From assembly GCA_009731375.1 (NCBI GenBank), contig BJOX01000029.1, positions 1,242,931 to 1,306,930 on the forward strand: a stretch of DNA of 64,000 nt. Reading direction: 5' to 3'. The notes under the pieces are model-generated. The model saw only the letters and a program-made list of their open reading frames with translations, was not told the DNA's origin and did no database searches. The DNA is from Paulinella micropora (lineage: Eukaryota > Cercozoa > Imbricatea > Euglyphida). A program made the translations under genes and the position numbers. Positions 10,115 through 20,673 of this stretch are shown piece by piece (position 1 is the stretch's first letter; each line of letters starts with the position of its first letter).

Positions 10115-11128
10115 TTACAAAAAGGTGTCAAATCCATAACCATTCTGTGATTTTAACTTTTCTGCTTCGTCTTCTTTTAAATCTGTATAACCGCTGGCAA
10201 ATTTGAATTTAATACCTTTTGCCCGCTCCATTAGAAACCTCATACTATGCCAACCACACGTGTCTGATGTGTCTGATTGTTGTTTTACTTGATTAACCTT
10301 CATTAATAAATAACTATCTGGATTACTTTGGTCAATTAGTCTTTTCATTTGTTGTTGAAAGTCTTCTGTCGGCTCGTAATGTGCTAATGGGTCATACACT
10401 TCAACACTTCTGTCTTTATCCAGACTTACCCATATAGCAATCCAATGAGACCCCGCTTGTTTGTGATTATCCAAATTTATAATAAATCCGTATCGCTTTC
10501 TGCTTTCGGGCTTTAGTTTGTAGATTTCATCACTGGCTATTGCTCCGAGATACCATCCATATTTTCATTATATCATCTATTTCATTAGTCATTAAACCGC
10601 GACCATCACCCTGTTGTTCCTCTGGTTGCTGTGGCTCTTGTTGTGAGGGGACAAGCCCCTCCAAATCGCTTCGCTCATCTGGCTGTGGCTCCTCTGGCTG
10701 TTGCTCTGGTTGCTGTTGCTCTGGTTGCTGTTGCTCTGGTTGCTCTGGTTGCGGTTGCTCCAGTTGCTCATTTCTATATTTATTTATAAGAGCATTAACA
10801 TAATCTTTTTTCTCATTGAATGAACCCATTCTTTTCGTGATAAATACTTTTTAATGTTTTTTACGGAAAACACTTTATTAATCAAATCTTCTAAACCAGT
10901 TCCCGTTTGTAATCCCAAATATTCTGCGAGTTTCTTTTTTACTTCGTCCTTCTTTTGTCCAACATCTATTTTATGTTCTACAATTTTGTCTATTATCCAT
11001 TGCGCCCTTTGGTTCCAACCTTTAACATCGTGGCCTTCATTTTTAAGTTTATCCCTTAATGCTTCACCAAGAATTTTAATGGTAAGTTTTTTCTCAACAT
11101 TACTATTTGACAATCCATTCTTCAACAT
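10115..11128 (-). pseudogene. PRO: Ulp1/adenain-like maturation protease (PLV1), frameshifted
   Basis: The catalytic half (10115-10474) has His in GSHWIAIWVS, Asp in VEVYDPLA, and Gln and Cys in QSDTSDTCGWHS, the H-D/E-Q-C order of C48/adenain-type cysteine proteases that process virion proteins. Upstream is a linker rich in Gln/Pro/Glu (10620-10760) and a helical N-terminal region, each in a different frame, with shifts near 10500-10560 and 10810. The PLV2 copy (42390-43352) is intact at 320 residues and confirms the catalytic part; its N-terminal third is different. The PLV1 N-terminal frame stays open upstream into the coiled-coil gene, so a longer fused protein is possible. Confidence 0.82.
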
Positions 11129-11172
11129 TAATCTGTATTTAGCCTCCTCTAGTTGGTTTCCTATATTTTTAT

Positions 11173-12006
11173 TTAATGCTTCTTGTGCTCTAGCATTTTT
11201 TTCATATCATCTATTGTTATTTGTTGCTTTTGAAAATCTTTTATTCTTTCTGCTATACTTTGTATTTTACTAGGTTCCCAAGTATCTATATCTGCTTGAG
11301 TAAAAACTCCAGAATTTATGATTAATTTTTTATTGTCTTCAAATTCTTTATTTGGCTTAACTTTTACCTCTGGCTGTGCCTGTTGTTGTCCCTGCTGTGG
11401 TGGCATAATGTATTGATATTGAACTGGTGGTAATGCTTGTATCCTATTTTTTCTGTCTTCTTCATATTTTACATCATCTATGAGTTTTTGCTCCCTTCTT
11501 AGTTCTCTGGCTTTTTGTTCTTGTCGTTCCTTGATATCGGATAGTTCATTGCGGTGTATCCTTGCTAACTCATCCTGCCTTTCCTTAGCATCTGCTATAT
11601 CTTTTCTTTCTTGCCTCTTCTTTTCTTCTTCAGTATCCGCCCGTGCCTTTTTCTCTTTTTGGTCTATCTCATCAATCTTTTCGTATTTCTCCTTTCTGAG
11701 TTTGTCTAAGTGGTCATTAATGGCTGTTCTCGTATTTTGTTCAATCTCAGACAAACTCTGGACTTTTCGCAAGTCTTCTTTTTGCTTAGGTGCTCGCTTT
11801 GCTTTTGGTCTGCTCAAGTATTTCATAAAAAGTTTAACAATTTGAAGTGTGCTCATATCATTTGTCTTTTTACTGAAATTAAGATAATATTTTTTACCCT
11901 TCTGGATAATATACGGTTTCCCGCTTTTATTTCTATAAATCCGCGGTGGACGGACTTTTGCCCTTTTCACATTTTTAGTCAATTCGTTTATATCAAATAT
12001 CTTCAT
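11173..12006 (-). CDS. Lys/Glu-rich coiled-coil protein (PLV1)
   Basis: 277 residues. A conserved basic N-terminus (KSGKPYIIQKGKKYYLNF) is followed by a long charged coiled coil (residues about 85-190, with repeated KERQ and RREQ) and a Gln/Pro segment, then a helical tail. PLV2 has the homologue at 43512-44139 with a frameshift near the N-terminus and a different C-terminus. Its start overlaps the stop of the basic protein gene at 12006, implying cotranscription. It resembles scaffold-like proteins in composition only; no function is assigned. Confidence 0.7.
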   Translation of the reverse strand: MKIFDINELTKNVKRAKVRPPRIYRNKSGKPYIIQKGKKYYLNFSKKTNDMSTLQIVKLFMKYLSRPKAKRAPKQKEDLRKVQSLSEIEQNTRTAINDHLDKLRKEKYEKIDEIDQKEKKARADTEEEKKRQERKDIADAKERQDELARIHRNELSDIKERQEQKARELRREQKLIDDVKYEEDRKNRIQALPPVQYQYIMPPQQGQQQAQPEVKVKPNKEFEDNKKLIINSGVFTQADIDTWEPSKIQSIAERIKDFQKQQITIDDMKKMLEHKKH

Positions 12007-12323
12007 TAAAACTTCAAAGCCCCACGTCCTCTCTGCTTACCATACCCCAGTCTTGATGCTACAGCACCAACACTACCAGCGTAAGGTACCCCGACGCTAC
12101 TTAATGCTCCCGCAGTCCTAGAGATTAACTTATCATTGCGAAGAAATTTATCAACAGCCATTGCGGTGTTGCCCACTTTTTGCCAGTTAATTTTACCGCC
12201 AGCCTGCCCCTTGCCCTTCTTCCGTCCAGTTTTCTTTTTACCTCCAGCCATGTTGGTGCTTGAGTTAATAGTTCGTTTGCCGATTGTTGGAATGACTTTA
12301 ACACGAGTTGTCTTCACTACCAT
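12006..12323 (-). CDS. small Gly/Lys-rich virion basic protein (PLV1)
   Basis: 105 residues. The N-terminal half is Lys/Gly-rich (MAGGKKKTGRKKGKGQAGGK), the middle is moderately hydrophobic and helical, and the C-terminus is YGKQRGRGALKF. Highly conserved in PLV2 (44189-44515, 108 residues), intact in both. Lying between ATPase and coiled-coil genes, it could be a core or DNA-condensing protein by analogy of composition, but this is inference. A second in-frame ATG at residue 25 (MAGG) is an alternative start. Confidence 0.7.
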   Translation of the reverse strand: MVVKTTRVKVIPTIGKRTINSSTNMAGGKKKTGRKKGKGQAGGKINWQKVGNTAMAVDKFLRNDKLISRTAGALSSVGVPYAGSVGAVASRLGYGKQRGRGALKF

Positions 12324-12362
12324 TATACTATGAAAAATATTTATTAATTCTAAAAATATTAT

Positions 12363-13182
12363 TTAAGTCTTTTGTGAGAAATTTTTGCGTAACTCATCAT
12401 CAACAATTGAGACATAAAGAAAATTAAATCTCTCCTTTGTAGCCTCGTGATACTTTTGAAGAAAATAATCAAATTCAAAAGATAAGTCTAAGTGTTTATA
12501 CACTAGTTCCATTTTATCCTGAGACTGGCCCGGAAAGATTAATAAATAGTCTAATTGCTTAATGGCTTCTGGCCGTAGGTCGTTTAAATACTGGCTTGAC
12601 ATAATAACCTTACTTTTATAGTGTCTGTTCTTTTTTAATAAATCACTTACGGACTTGACAATGTCTCTTAATCCACTCCCTAAATCATCCAAAACAAAAA
12701 CAACCTCTGGAGAAATATACTTGCTGGGTCGTTCTTTTGGTTCTGTAGTTTTCTTTTTTTTCTTCTTTTCCAAAGTATAAAAATTGTGGTTTCTCTATTT
12801 CCTCTTTGTCCTGTTTTACTTCTCCTTCGTGTTGCTCGTCCTGTCTGTTCAGTTTGTCTAACTCATAATCAATAACATTTACACCATCTGATTTAAGAAA
12901 GGTATAAATTGCCATTGGGTTTCCCCTGTTCTTAAAGTGCTTTACCATTGCTTTATAAATGTAATCCTTGTGTATTGTTGAAGCAATAATGACAATGCGG
13001 GTTTTTCTGTCTGTAGTCCGTTTCAGTATTTCAAAGAGTGCTGTTGTTTTTCCGCTCTTCTTACGGGCGAGTAGAAATATATTGGCATACGGCTCGTTGA
13101 ATAATTTATAACCTTTTGCTTTTTTGTTTCCTTCGCTTTCCTGCTTCACTGGCTTCACCTTGACATTATTGATTTTTTGCAT
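12363..13182 (-). pseudogene. ATPase: A32-like (FtsK/HerA) genome-packaging ATPase (PLV1), frameshifted
   Basis: Starts MQKINNVKVKPVKQ. Walker A is in LLARKKSGKTTALFEIL. A one-base shift in an A-rich run near 12760 leads to the second frame with Walker B VVFVLDDLGSG, then SSQYLNDLRPEAIKQLDYLLIF, typical of A32-like packaging ATPases of PLVs, virophages and nucleocytoplasmic viruses. About 270 residues if joined, the usual size. The PLV2 homologue (44604-45437) has the same order. The shift falls in AAAAGAAGAAAAAAAAG, a place prone to sequencing error. Confidence 0.85.
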
Positions 13183-13190
13183 CCTATATT

Positions 13191-13553
13191 CTAAGCGAGG
13201 AATTCCAAACACACAACAATTCTTCCCGCTAAATTTCCTGTATCAATATTTCCGCTGTCAGTTTCAAGGACTTTAAATGTATATTGTCCGTCAGTCCATC
13301 CGACAACACCCAAATTATAACCGAGATTTGAAATGTTTGCTGTGGTGCTGTCCGCAAATGTTCCAATAATTCCAATTCTATCCATGTAAAGAATTCTGGT
13401 TTTTGTTTCTGTCTGGTCGTTCATATAGTGGATAAACTTAACATTCATTTTGGTTGGTGTGAATGACATTTGAATATTTTTATTAAATGTTTTGCTTCCT
13501 CCAGCAAAATCATTGCTCAGAAAAATAATCTTTTGGTATTTGTGCTGCGTCAT
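13191..13553 (-). CDS. conserved small protein of the capsid block (PLV1)
   Basis: 120 residues, mostly predicted beta, with KIIFLSNDFAGGSKTFNKN near the N-terminus and a hydrophobic end GRIVVCLEFLA. Conserved at about 85 percent identity in PLV2 (45445-45810, 121 residues) and intact in both, so probably important. No membrane segment and no known family recognised. Position upstream of the ATPase, separated by 8 bp, suggests one transcript and a virion role. Confidence 0.7.
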   Translation of the reverse strand: MTQHKYQKIIFLSNDFAGGSKTFNKNIQMSFTPTKMNVKFIHYMNDQTETKTRILYMDRIGIIGTFADSTTANISNLGYNLGVVGWTDGQYTFKVLETDSGNIDTGNLAGRIVVCLEFLA

Positions 13554-13652
13554 TCTGATTACGCTTGCTTTGCCACTTTACTACCCGAAGGGTGTAATCA
13601 CTCTACGAGATGGTCGTGCTTTGTGGTTAAAATATATAAATATAGATATAAG

Positions 13653-13904
13653 ATGATAAAAATTTTATTAATATTTGTGTGGTCAGCTATTTCGCGAACT
13701 GCCTGCGACTTTTACTCGCGGGTAAGCGAAAAAAAGAATGAGAGTTGTGCTTATTGTATAAAGCAAGGAATAGAAACTAAATTTAAATGTGTGTTTCAGC
13801 CTATGAGTGATTGGTGTCTTAGTTTTGATGAATCCATTCCTTTAATTTGCTCAAATGATGCTATGTGGTATAAAACTCAAGTATATGAATGTTCATTTCT
13901 TTGA
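13653..13904 (+). CDS. small Cys-rich secreted or membrane-anchored protein (PLV1)
   Basis: 83 residues. An N-terminal hydrophobic stretch (MIKILLIFVWSAI) looks like a signal peptide or anchor, followed by a Cys-rich domain with eight Cys (ACDFYSRV, SCAYC, KCVF, WCLSF, LICS, YECSFL). The PLV2 homologue (45824-46066) keeps nearly all of them and the exact string FYSRVSEKKNESC. It is the only plus-strand gene in the structural block. The Cys spacing loosely recalls PSI-type domains, but I cannot confirm this. A virion membrane or secreted host-interaction role is inference. Confidence 0.65.
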   Translation: MIKILLIFVWSAISRTACDFYSRVSEKKNESCAYCIKQGIETKFKCVFQPMSDWCLSFDESIPLICSNDAMWYKTQVYECSFL

Positions 13905-13905
13905 A

Positions 13906-14271
13906 CTAGAAGACGATGGAAGGCAAATTCCTATGAGTAAAGTCAAAATTCCGACATATGAGTAAAGTCAAAATTCCGACATAAGTGTTAGCAACTTCAC
14001 AAGGTAAGTTCTTTTCAGATAGCCTTACGATACAAAGGGTTATAATGGCAATGATGATACCCATTTGAAATAAGTATTTAATAAGTCGGCTGTCTGTCGG
14101 TCTGTTTTTTATACAACAACAATTCCAGTTATCTTCCAATTCGTGCTCTATTTTTTTTTCCTCAGTCTTTAGTTCTACTTCAAGAACACGAGACTTTAAT
14201 TCTGGAGTTAGTTCGCCATCCATATCCATAATAGGCGGTGGTCTATGAAGTCTAGTTGTATTATTTGACAT
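13906..14271 (-). CDS. two-TM membrane protein (PLV1), altered C-terminus
   Basis: About 121 residues. A Pro-rich N-terminus (LHRPPPIMDMDGELTPELKS) is followed by a helical segment and two membrane segments (FQMGIIIAIITLCIV and YVGILTLLI). This layout is common in PLVs and large DNA viruses for small virion membrane proteins. A perfect 25-bp tandem duplication (13932-13956 and 13957-13981) shifts the frame in the second TM. The PLV2 copy without it ends GILNLLIEICLPSPSSSKK. The start overlaps the fibre gene end by about 11 bases, as in PLV2. Confidence 0.65.
   Translation of the reverse strand: MSNNTTRLHRPPPIMDMDGELTPELKSRVLEVELKTEEKKIEHELEDNWNCCCIKNRPTDSRLIKYLFQMGIIIAIITLCIVRLSEKNLPCEVANTYVGILTLLICRNFDFTHRNLPSIVF
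13932..13981. repeat. 25-bp perfect tandem duplication
   Basis: Unit TATGAGTAAAGTCAAAATTC plus CGACA occurs twice in succession. PLV2 has a single copy at the same place in the two-TM gene. Since 25 is not a multiple of three, it changes the reading frame of the C-terminus. Confidence 0.9.
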
Positions 14272-17200
14272 TATCAATAACGGCCACTCTGATTTCTGCT
14301 AATTGGTTTGCTTGGTCTTGTAGTATATTCATAAGATTTTTATTTTCTTTTTCTAAATTAACTACTTTTTCTGATAATTGTTGAACCGCTTTAATTAACG
14401 GGGCAATAAATTCGGAATAACCTATACCATAACCGACATCACCACTATCAATACATTTAACATCTTCTGGATTAACACTCACACCTTTCAATTCGTATTC
14501 TTTTCTTTGCTTTGGACACGGAACCATAATTGTTTCTTTTATAAACCGCCAAAATCTAACATATCCATTTCTGTTAGTATTTCTTCAAGTTCCTGTGCTA
14601 TTAAGCCAGTCCTACATTTCTTGTTGTCATCAATCATACGATAACAGACTGGATTTAACTTATTAATAAAATCTAAGCCTAAGCATTCCTTTATATCTTC
14701 TTTTTTTCTCCTGTCTGAATATTGAATTGGATTAGACAATACCCATAACTCACCATCGCTTGCTCTTAATNNNNNNNNNNGCAGTATTTGAACTATTCTC
14801 CCATATGAACCCACTCGTTGAAGAATTATTCACTCTAAATCTAATAGCATAAGAAGTTAATCCTCCGCCTACTCCTCCTGCTGGTGCTGTTCCTCCACTT
14901 AATGATGTATTTGCTCCAGACTGAGACATATAAATCCCCCAGTTTGGATCAGTAGTATCCCATACAAATATTCCTCTCGCATTCGTCCCGTCTGTTTGTC
15001 CTTGAATTCCTATTTTCGCTCCATTATTAGTTGTGGTAGTTAGCACACCAGAGTATGTAATCCCCGCATTTGCCGTTAGTAAGCCACTCGCGGTTGCCGT
15101 TGTTGTTGATATACCCGCATTTGCCATTATTGCTCCGCTTGCGGTTATTGCCTTCGTTGTTAATAAGCCTGATGTGCTATCAATTGTCATTTCGGTGTTA
15201 AATGTTATATTACTTCCTACCGCAACCCCTGACGCATATTGAAAAACAAGATTAGTTCCTTTGGCTATCATAAAATTTGAGGTAGCAGAACTTGACTTAT
15301 CATTAACTGCTCCGTCCCAATAGCAATCAAATTTAAATGATATGTCGCCATGACTATTGTTAATTAACTGGAAGCATGGATAATTTGGATCGGCTGTTGT
15401 AAATGCTTGTATGTGTGGTCCTGCTACACCAGATGTCCCGTATAATTCTAATCCACCCGTGTATGCCGATAATCCTCTCGTTGTTCTTCCCAATATTAAT
15501 GGTTTTCCTAGCGCTATTGTTATTTTGTCGCTCGTTGCCAATGCCGTTGTTGATATCCCCGCAGTTGAAGTAATTGTCGTGCCCGTTATTGTTCATATCT
15601 AAGGCTCCATAAAACCGCATACCGCCAGCATTGTTAAAACGGAAAATGTCAGACGAAGCACTTTTATTGTCCAAAAGTTTTGAAATATAAAGTCCCGCAC
15701 CTTTTACATCAAATGCTACATTCGTAAATACATAACCTCTTTGGTCTGCGGTTCCACTTGTAGCGGTATTTAGAGTAAATAGGAAATATTGGTAATCTCC
15801 TGATGTCTGTGAAAAGAATATATCTCCTCCATTTTGGTTTAATATCCTCACCCCATTATATGTTATATTTCCGCCATTAGTGATAGTTTGATTATTAAAA
15901 TCGGCATTGTTCGTTAAAGTTAGATATTTTATCCTAGTGCTCGCCCCATTAAATGTTTTACCTCCTGTTATGGTTTGGTCTGTTGTTAGTTTCACACAAT
16001 TGTCATCCAGATATTGCCTATTTACCGCTTCATTCGCAATTTGTGGTGCTCCTAGATTAACAATCCGACTGCTATTACAATCTAAGCCAGTAGCATTAAA
16101 CCACGAAACAATCGTCCCGTCAATAATAAAACTTATTTTTTTCGCAGAAATTTCAAAGTTGTAATATGTTGCAGTTTTCATATCCAAACTAGCAATTGAC
16201 CCAATATTACTGGTAGAATTGAAAACGATAAATGTGCCCTTTGTTGTTGAATTGATTGCATTTCCAGTAATTTCAACACTGCTATATGTCTTAATTCTTG
16301 CTATGGTTTGGTTTCCAGTTAGTTTCACATTTTGCCCGTCTAATGTATCCACATAACTTTTGTTTGCTCCGTCCGTTGTTGCTGATGGTGTGGCTAAGTT
16401 TGTTATTTTGTTGTTATTCAAACTTAATGTTGTTCCAGTTGCGGTTATAATTAAAGTATTACCTGAATATAACTCAACATACGAACCCGTTATTTGTATT
16501 GGATACCAAGTCGGTGTTGCCGTTTTTTGTGCTGCAATCATTCCTATTTTTGTATCAAAGGCTATACCGATGCCGTCAAAAGTAGTAAGGTTGGACGAAC
16601 CACTTACTTCTAAAGTTGATGTAACTTTTTTATTCCCTGCTATGGTTTGGTCTCCTGTTAGTTTGACCACCGAAGTATCAAGAACGGAAACATCCACGCC
16701 ATCAACCAATTCACATTTTTTATGCTTTGGCTTTTCATATCAATTCCCGCACTCGCATTTATTATACTGCTAAATGTTTTTATTCCTCCTATGGTTTGGT
16801 CTCCTGTTAGTTTGACCACCGAACCATCAACTGCGAGATTAGCGAGATTAATTCCATTATATGTAGAAGCCCCTGAAATAGCAAAACCACCCATATTTAG
16901 TGCTCCCGTCATATTAGCAGTTCCGTCTAATCTAAGAAAGGGTGGTGTGGTGTTTCTCCATTGTCCTGTGCTGTACATAATCAGTTGATTATCTGCTGGG
17001 AAGCCTGATATTGTCACATCGCTATGTGCGTCTATACTTCCAGCTGCTGACACCTTATTATTATTATCATTATGCTCAAATATCCATTCATCAACACCTT
17101 TGTCATTTAGTAAATTAACTCCTGTTATATTCTTCCTTCCCATACTAATGTTGCCTGTTTCATCAACATTTATCGGAAATGTTTTATTTACCCAGTTTAT

Positions 17201-17677
17201 TGAATTATATGTTAGATAACTATTCATTGCTATTGGTGCGGTTATAACCACATCTGAAAGTGTATCAATTGAACCGAGGGCTGTATTCTTCCATTTGCCT
17301 TCTACATCTTTGTAAGTTAAGTATTGACCGCTCGCTTGTGCAAATATGTTTGTGTCTATCAAATTATATAAACTGGTTTGGTGCGGATTGGAAGTATTAG
17401 AGCGGTGTTGAGTTGAGGCTTTGACTTCGTCATTATCCCTTACTCGTTGCTCTGTGTAGTATAAATTTTTTCCTTCTTTGATGTCTGTCGTTGATTTGGT
17501 GGATAATCTCGTATCAAATCGGCCGTCAGTGTAATAAAAATTGATTGGGTCAGCATCTTCTGGCACTCTGTCTGTATTCAGACCGACTATGTTTGTGTTC
17601 GTGAAGTCAAGGTTGGCGATTGATAGGCTGTCTGTCGCGATTTCTGACAAGCCGAGTAATGATTTATATTGCGACAT
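14261..17677 (-). pseudogene. long fibre protein with S74-type chaperone end (PLV1)
   Basis: About 1,130 codons from ATG 17677 to TAA 14261, in at least four frames with shifts near 16700, 15570 and 14540 and a 10-N gap at 14771-14780. The N-terminus has phage-fibre-like repeats (FYYTDGRFDTRLSTKSTTD, NLYYTEQRV, TSNPHQTSLYNLID). The shaft carries repeats of VVKLTGDQTIGGIKTF and NGINL. The C-terminus is a Peptidase S74-like intramolecular chaperone (DRRKKEDIKECLG, PVCYRMIDD, GLIAQELEE) ending in a coiled coil (LSEKVVNLEKENKNL). Such ends trimerise fibres and cleave themselves off. Likely the host-attachment fibre. Start preceded by TTTATATATCA. Confidence 0.82.
14771..14780. other. 10-base N gap
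   Basis: Fixed-size run of ten N inside the fibre gene, just before the S74 domain; true size unknown. Confidence 0.95.
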
Positions 17678-17690
17678 TGATATATAAAAT
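17678..17690 (-). promoter_or_regulatory. TATATA-type box before the fibre gene
   Basis: Minus-strand TTTATATATCA directly precedes the fibre ATG. The PLV2 fibre has AATATATATAAT at the same place (49971-49985). Confidence 0.5.
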
Positions 17691-17742
17691 AAATATTTGA
17701 TTTTAAAAATGCTAAAATATAATAATCTTAGTATAGAATATT

Positions 17743-17785
17743 TTTAGAATAAGCGAGAGTGCGAATCACGAAGTGAGATTCTAAA
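17743..17785 (+). promoter_or_regulatory. hairpin with the shared GCGAGAGTGCG loop
   Basis: TTTTAGAAT and ATTCTAAAA form a perfect 9-bp stem around AAGCGAGAGTGCGAATCACG. It is nearly identical to the hairpin at 5537-5581 and ends at the start of the acidic-protein frame. Its role before a gene rather than after one is unclear. Confidence 0.55.
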
Positions 17786-18304
17786 ATACCAAGTCCCGAA
17801 GCAAGCCGACAAAACTGGGGAAAAGCAGTTGATGGAATTAAACAAAAAGCAAAGCAGAGAAAAATGGAACATGCCAAAAAGGTTTTGGAACAATACCGAA
17901 ATGCGGTTAAAAGCGAAGACGAAGATATGGAACGAAACATAGCAGAGATAGAAAATAAGAATGTGGCGAGCGATATTATTAATGAAAAGGAACAAGATGA
18001 CACACCCGAGCAGAGTGAGAGTGAAGATGAGGTTGATATCACTGATATCATTGCGGAAAAGATGGCGAAAATGAAAATAAAAAGAGCGAAAGCAGAAACT
18101 AAGGGAGAAAAGAAGAAAAGTAAGAAACCAGAGCCTGAGAGTGAAGAAAGTGAAAGTGAGAGTAGTGAAGAAGAAGTACCGAAACCTAAGAAAGGGAAAG
18201 GAATAAAATCAAATAATAAAGTTTTGGTCAATGTATATAATACAGAGAAACCAACACGGAGCGAAACTTCAAGCGACTTAAGTAAGTGCTTCCTCAAATT
18301 CTAA
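17786..18304 (+). pseudogene. acidic/basic low-complexity protein upstream of integrase (PLV1), start codon lost
   Basis: The frame open from 17786 reads as the PLV2 gene does (PSPEASRQNWGKAV against PSKEASKENWKKAV), but the codon aligned with the PLV2 ATG is ATA at 17786-17788. The next ATG is at 17864. The product has alternating Glu/Ser-rich and Lys-rich tracts (ESEESESESSEEE) and ends in a conserved VLVNVYN...LKF. It ends 4 bp before the integrase ATG. The role is unknown; tight linkage to the integrase suggests an integration or chromatin-related partner. Confidence 0.6.
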
Positions 18305-18308
18305 TGAT

Positions 18309-19326
18309 ATGAGTGAGGAAAATCAACTTGATAATAAACATATAATTATTAATACTCAGAATGCGGATGCCCCACTAGAAGACACACCAACTGGAGAAGA
18401 AATTCAAAGAACAAAAGAAGAAGAAGCACTTGAAATACATCATCAAAAAAAGAACCCGAAAATATGGAACACTATATGGGTTGACAAACCACTAGACCAA
18501 GTTTTCTTAGACTTGGCAGACATGAGTAAGATAAAATATAAGAAAGGAAACAAAGGCTATGCTTGGATGTTAGTTTGGATTGATTGTCATTCCCGATTTT
18601 TAATAATCATTCCATTAAAAAATAAAACCGCAAAAGAAGTATATTATGCTTTGAAATCTATACCTTATAAACCTAAATCAATTACAACCGACAGCGGAGG
18701 AGAATATAAAGGTGCTACTCGTGATTATTTTATTCAAAATGGTATTAAGCACGATGTGGTTGAAGTAGGGGACCACAGAGCGCTCGCCGTGGTAGATAGA
18801 GTTATAAGGAGTATTAGAAGGTGGTTGGATTTATTATTTGAAACTAATAGAAATTTTGACTGGGTAAGTTATATTCAAGACTTGGTTAATGCTTATAACC
18901 ACAAATTACATCGTGGAATACAGGCCAGACCTGTGGACGTCTTTGCTAGAAGAGATAAAAATAAACAGAAAATCACTCGTGATAACCTTATTAATGAATT
19001 CAATATCGGAGATAGTGTGAGAAAAGAAAACAAACGGAATTTATTTTCCAAAGGAGGAAAGACTTTCAGTAAAATTATTTATAAAGTCAAAGGTCGGTCC
19101 GGATTTAAGTTAATATTAAATAACGATGAACTCGTAAGTCCAAGAGATTTATTAAAAACAAATTTTACAAAGCCTATTGACGAAGAGAAAGACATAAAAC
19201 AACAAACAAAAGAAATTATAAAGGAAAATGAAGACAAAAGAACTACTTAAAAGAGAAGAAATAGAACCGGAAAACATTAGAACAAGCAAAAGAGAAAGAA
19301 AGGCGAAAGTAGTAATGGACCTTTGA
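18309..19326 (+). pseudogene. INT: rve-type integrase (PLV1), C-terminal frameshift
   Basis: 313 residues in the main frame (to 19250). The last about 30 residues by comparison with PLV2 (NIRTSKRERKAK) lie in the next frame, ending at TGA 19324-19326. The catalytic core has D68 (VFLDLADMSK), D128 (ITTDSGGEYKG) and, at the place of the usual Glu, D163 (LAVVDRVIRSI); PLV2 also has Asp there. A C-terminal SH3-like region (NIGDSVRKENKR, YKVKGRSGFKLIL) follows. It inserts the element and makes the 6-bp duplication seen here. Relative lengths match Polinton integrases. Confidence 0.87.
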
Positions 19327-19350
19327 TGAAAACTGAATAATTCAAATGAA

Positions 19351-19431
19351 ATGGCTATACACCTTCCTTGGCTTTAACAATTGCTTATTACATTTCAATG
19401 CCGAGGAAGGTTTATAGTCATTAGTGTCTCT
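19351..19431. terminator. large hairpin between convergent integrase and spliced gene
   Basis: AATGGCTATACACCTTCCTTGGC pairs with GCCGAGGAAGGTTTATAGTC plus ATT over about 23 bp with four mismatches, loop about 30 nt. It lies 25 bp past the integrase end and 21 bp before the end of the minus-strand gene, so it could end transcripts from both sides. Confidence 0.65.
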
Positions 19432-19452
19432 CTTAGTTTAATCGAAGTGGGA

Positions 19453-20030
19453 TTACGGGGCGAAGTTGGCCATTGTAAAGTAAACATTGATAGGATCAAC
19501 GATTGAAGCAAAATATTTGTTAAGGTTGGCACGATGCGCGAAAACGAACAATTTTTCGTTGCCTTCTTGAAGTGGATTAACAACCGCAACATACATACCC
19601 CTCGATTGAAGCCTTCCAACATTCCCTGAACTTGAAGATGACTTAACAAACTTCGCCTTCTTACAATGATAACCTTCCACTGCAAACCCAATCGCTCTCC
19701 GTCTGTCAAACTCTATAATAAAGTTGTGGCTTTTCCTTTTTGAATGATAAATAAAGTTGCTTACCATCGGCAAATTCTGGCACCAAATCTCTAACCCCTT
19801 TTACCTCAAAAGCGTCGATTGAAAAGTTCTGAAATTCTTCAACTAGTTCATCTGTCGATCTTTCTTCTGTCGCCTTGACTTCTGGTGCTTTTGCTTCTAC
19901 TGGTGCTTCGTCCGCCATCTGAGCACGCACACACACACAAACATCAAGGGTTTGGACTTCTTGACTTACCACTTCGGGAATTCTGAAAAAGTCCAAGAAT
20001 GAAAAAAAAGAAACAGACAAAAACACGTGA
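19453..20030 (-). pseudogene. unknown cargo gene with a 5' intron (PLV1), frameshifted
   Basis: Coding part 19916-19453 on the minus strand: MADEAPVEAKAPEVKATEER, then a globular domain continuing after a one-base shift in an A-run near 19740 (FIIEFDRRRAIGFAVEGYH ... VVNPLQEGNEKLFVFAHRANL), about 155 residues. Just upstream, GTGGTAAGTC near 19966 and a TG-rich tract ending TGCTCAG directly before the ATG look like a complete 5'-UTR intron. GC content and codon choice differ from the neighbouring viral genes. Captured host gene is the simplest reading. PLV2 has a different gene of similar size in this slot. Confidence 0.5.
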
Positions 20031-20204
20031 TAGAATTTCAGGAATTTCTGCTGACAATTTGAAATGCCGATAAAAAGGAAAAGCGAAAAAAAAATTTACA
20101 CCACAGACCTAGAGGCTCAGGTCAATTACACACTTTCTAAATTCTGGAGTTGGACAACTTTTGCTTTTTCAGAATAGTCTTAATCAGACAAAGTGCGAAC
20201 AAGA

Positions 20205-20673
20205 ATGAGTGATGACGATGGTAGCGATGTATGTTGAAAGAGAAACCACCAATAAGTGGTTAGAGAAATTAAGAGATAAAACATACACACAGATAATGAA
20301 ATATAAGACTAATAGCGAAGTAAAACTTGACATTATACAGAGCAGAAAGGAGCAAAAACGACAAGAGTTATTGGAATTGGAGAAACAAGAAAAAGCAGAA
20401 CAAAATAAATTTTTCGCTATTGAAGAATTGCTAAATCAGAAAAAAGAAGAAGCAGAACAAAAAGAAAAAATAGATTTGGTAAAGAGAGAAGAAAAGAGAA
20501 AAGAACTGAACAAGAAAAAACAATTACGATTATTTGAGAATTGGCTAAGTGCCGAAAATCAACCAATGGGAGTTGATGATGAGATTAGAGCAAGAAAAAT
20601 GATTGAAGGAGGAAAAACAACATATAATGTAATTGAAGAATATGAGAAATATAAAAGACAAAGAATTAATTGA
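20205..20673 (+). pseudogene. coiled-coil protein with ENWLSAEN motif (PLV1), frameshifted start
   Basis: About 155 residues, Lys/Glu-rich coiled coil, ending in a conserved unit (FENWLSAENQPMGVDDEIRA then MIEGGKTTYNVIEEY). The PLV2 homologue (52744-52295) starts MSDSESVDEA, matching an ATG at 20205 (MSDDDGSD) in a different frame, so a shift follows the start. Otherwise the frame opening at 20209 would give 154 residues. In PLV2 this gene is on the opposite strand. No function assigned. Confidence 0.6.
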
